Origin: Asterionellopsis glacialis
Lineage: Eukaryota > Bacillariophyta > Plagiogrammaphyceae > Rhaphoneidales > Asterionellopsidaceae
Direction of reading: 5' to 3'
Assembly: GCA_014885115.2 (NCBI GenBank)
Contig: WKLE02002235.1
Coordinates: 1 to 30,380, forward strand
DNA length: 30,380 bases
Below the pieces are notes generated by a model. The model saw only the letters and a list, made by a program, of their open reading frames with translations. It did not search any database and was not told the origin of the DNA. Position numbers and translations under genes: made by a program. Each line of letters begins with the position of its first letter. The stretch's first letter is position 1. Of the stretch, positions 29,336 to 30,380 are shown one piece after another.

Positions 29336-30233
29336 GCACAAATACACCATTCACAACAAGAGACAATAGCACAACCAAGCACATCCCAGGTGCCACCACC
29401 ACACCTTCCACCATCCATTTCAATTTAATCATCAGACAGTTGAAGATGGTGAAAGGCATTTTTTTTCTGAATGGGACAGGTATGCTGCTAAAGAGGCACA
29501 GCAAAAAATGCACTTCCACCAGGTCTGGAATCACCAAGAATGGTGATTAATTTTTCAGGGACCTCCTTCTTGACCCTGAGGTGGAGGATGAACAAGAGAA
29601 TTTCAAAGAAAAAGCCAATGCCATGAATGCTAACATTGTGGAGAATGATGTGATTGAAGAACAAATTCATCAACCAACAACTCAAGCTACATTTGTGATT
29701 GAGCATGTTCCTCCTCCAGCTACTGTACCAAGATACAACAAAGCTTTAAAATGCAGCAAGGAGCAGATGGAGCATATAAAATAGTACAGGAGTAAGATTG
29801 ATGCTGGTCTATGTGATAAATTTTACAAGGATTTGACTAATGTTTGCGTAAAAAAATCTGAGCTGGGCCCAACAAGAAAAAATACAGAGCTTTGGATTTT
29901 TATATAAAAAAAAGCATGGTATGGATACCCTATCTATTGATAGATGGGCATGTCCCTTATTGTCAAGCCTGTGGGACAAACAAATTTGTAAATATGGTGA
30001 ATTACTGGTGGGTTGATTTTCCTCAAATATGTTACACAATGTTCTGTCATGCCTACCTGGATACTGTAAGGTATCCTTGTTCAAAATGCAACAAACAATT
30101 TAGGACCACAAATTTAAAGTCAATGGCCATGGATAAAGCAGGAGGTGTAAGGGCAAAATTTCAAATCTACATGCTGCAGAGATGTGCTATAGATGAAAAT
30201 TTATTTTACCACATCATTGAAAACCATGACTAG
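29336..30233 (+). pseudogene. Decayed mobile-element-like coding region with a double CxxC motif
   Basis: Coding-like sequence continues across three changes of reading frame and one in-frame stop. A Gln/Pro-rich segment (29336-29425) is followed by a frame from about 29421 to 29543 (HFFSEWDRYAAKEAQQKMHF). Next is a frame from 29551 to 29904 interrupted by TAG at 29782-29784, then a frame from about 29892 to 30233. The last segment has CxxC pairs (PYCQACG and YPCSKCNKQF, 36 residues apart), suggesting a zinc ribbon, then a conserved-looking MLQRCAIDENLFYHIIENHD. This architecture and decay suggest a transposon-derived or other repeated gene family. I recognise no named transposase and see no DDE or RNase H residues. 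Very short introns are an unlikely alternative. Open sequence with further stops continues to the window edge, so the element is probably truncated by it. Confidence 0.5.
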
Positions 30234-30380
30234 CCTGTGCTTCAACTTTTTTTAAAAAATATAAAGGTGTCATTTAAAGAAAATATGTTTCTGATGTGAT
30301 TACTCTTTCACCGACATGAGAAAGAGGACCCAGTACAACTGTACAGCACACAATTCCACCACAAGTATACGACAGTATAT

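Noticed and set aside
1..30380. CRISPR array, prokaryotic operon or prophage
   Set aside because: No regularly spaced repeats, and the genes have GT-AG introns and eukaryotic targeting signals.

Overview
The window is nuclear DNA of a photosynthetic stramenopile, most likely a diatom; I cannot name the species. The evidence is: (i) several predicted proteins start with a signal peptide followed by an ASAF-like plastid cleavage motif (fibrillin, MiaB and possibly the aspartyl protease); (ii) one gene encodes a cyclin of the kind expanded in diatoms; (iii) genes are compact, with few GT-AG introns of about 80-280 nt; (iv) intergenic DNA is AT-rich. Genes lie on both strands and there is no operon logic. 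Exon joins given below were read by eye from splice signals, reading phase and family alignment, not from transcripts.

Layout. 1.5-4.3 kb: a plastid fibrillin/PAP protein (-) and a two-exon patatin-like lipase (-). The lipase shares a divergent promoter, carrying a bZIP-site cluster, with KRI1 (+, 4.8-7.1 kb), a ribosome-biogenesis factor. 7.5-8.7 kb: a two-exon secretory-pathway glycosyltransferase of family 25 (+). 9.7-10.9 kb: a tandem retropepsin-like aspartyl protease (-). 12.0-13.9 kb: a fusion of an apparently inactive isochorismatase-like domain with a tubulin-tyrosine-ligase-like ATP-grasp domain (+). 14.2-14.5 kb: a small basic, probably mitochondrial protein (-). 15.1-16.3 kb: a cyclin (-). 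16.3-18.8 kb: a gene-poor stretch containing a CTAG-rich A-rich segment. 18.8-20.2 kb: a low-complexity coiled-coil protein (+). 20.8-23.1 kb: a three-exon plastid-targeted parvulin-MiaB fusion (+). 23.2-28.3 kb: the mRNA decay nuclease XRN1 (-), whose first exon codes for only five residues. 28.3-30.4 kb: repeat-rich DNA ending in a decayed, probably transposon-derived coding region that runs towards the window end.

The genes are mostly unrelated housekeeping functions: ribosome biogenesis, mRNA decay, tRNA modification, lipid hydrolysis, glycosylation and cell cycle. The most unusual content is two domain fusions: a parvulin-type prolyl isomerase joined to the tRNA methylthiotransferase MiaB, and a catalytic-residue-deficient isochorismatase fold joined to a TTL-type ligase.
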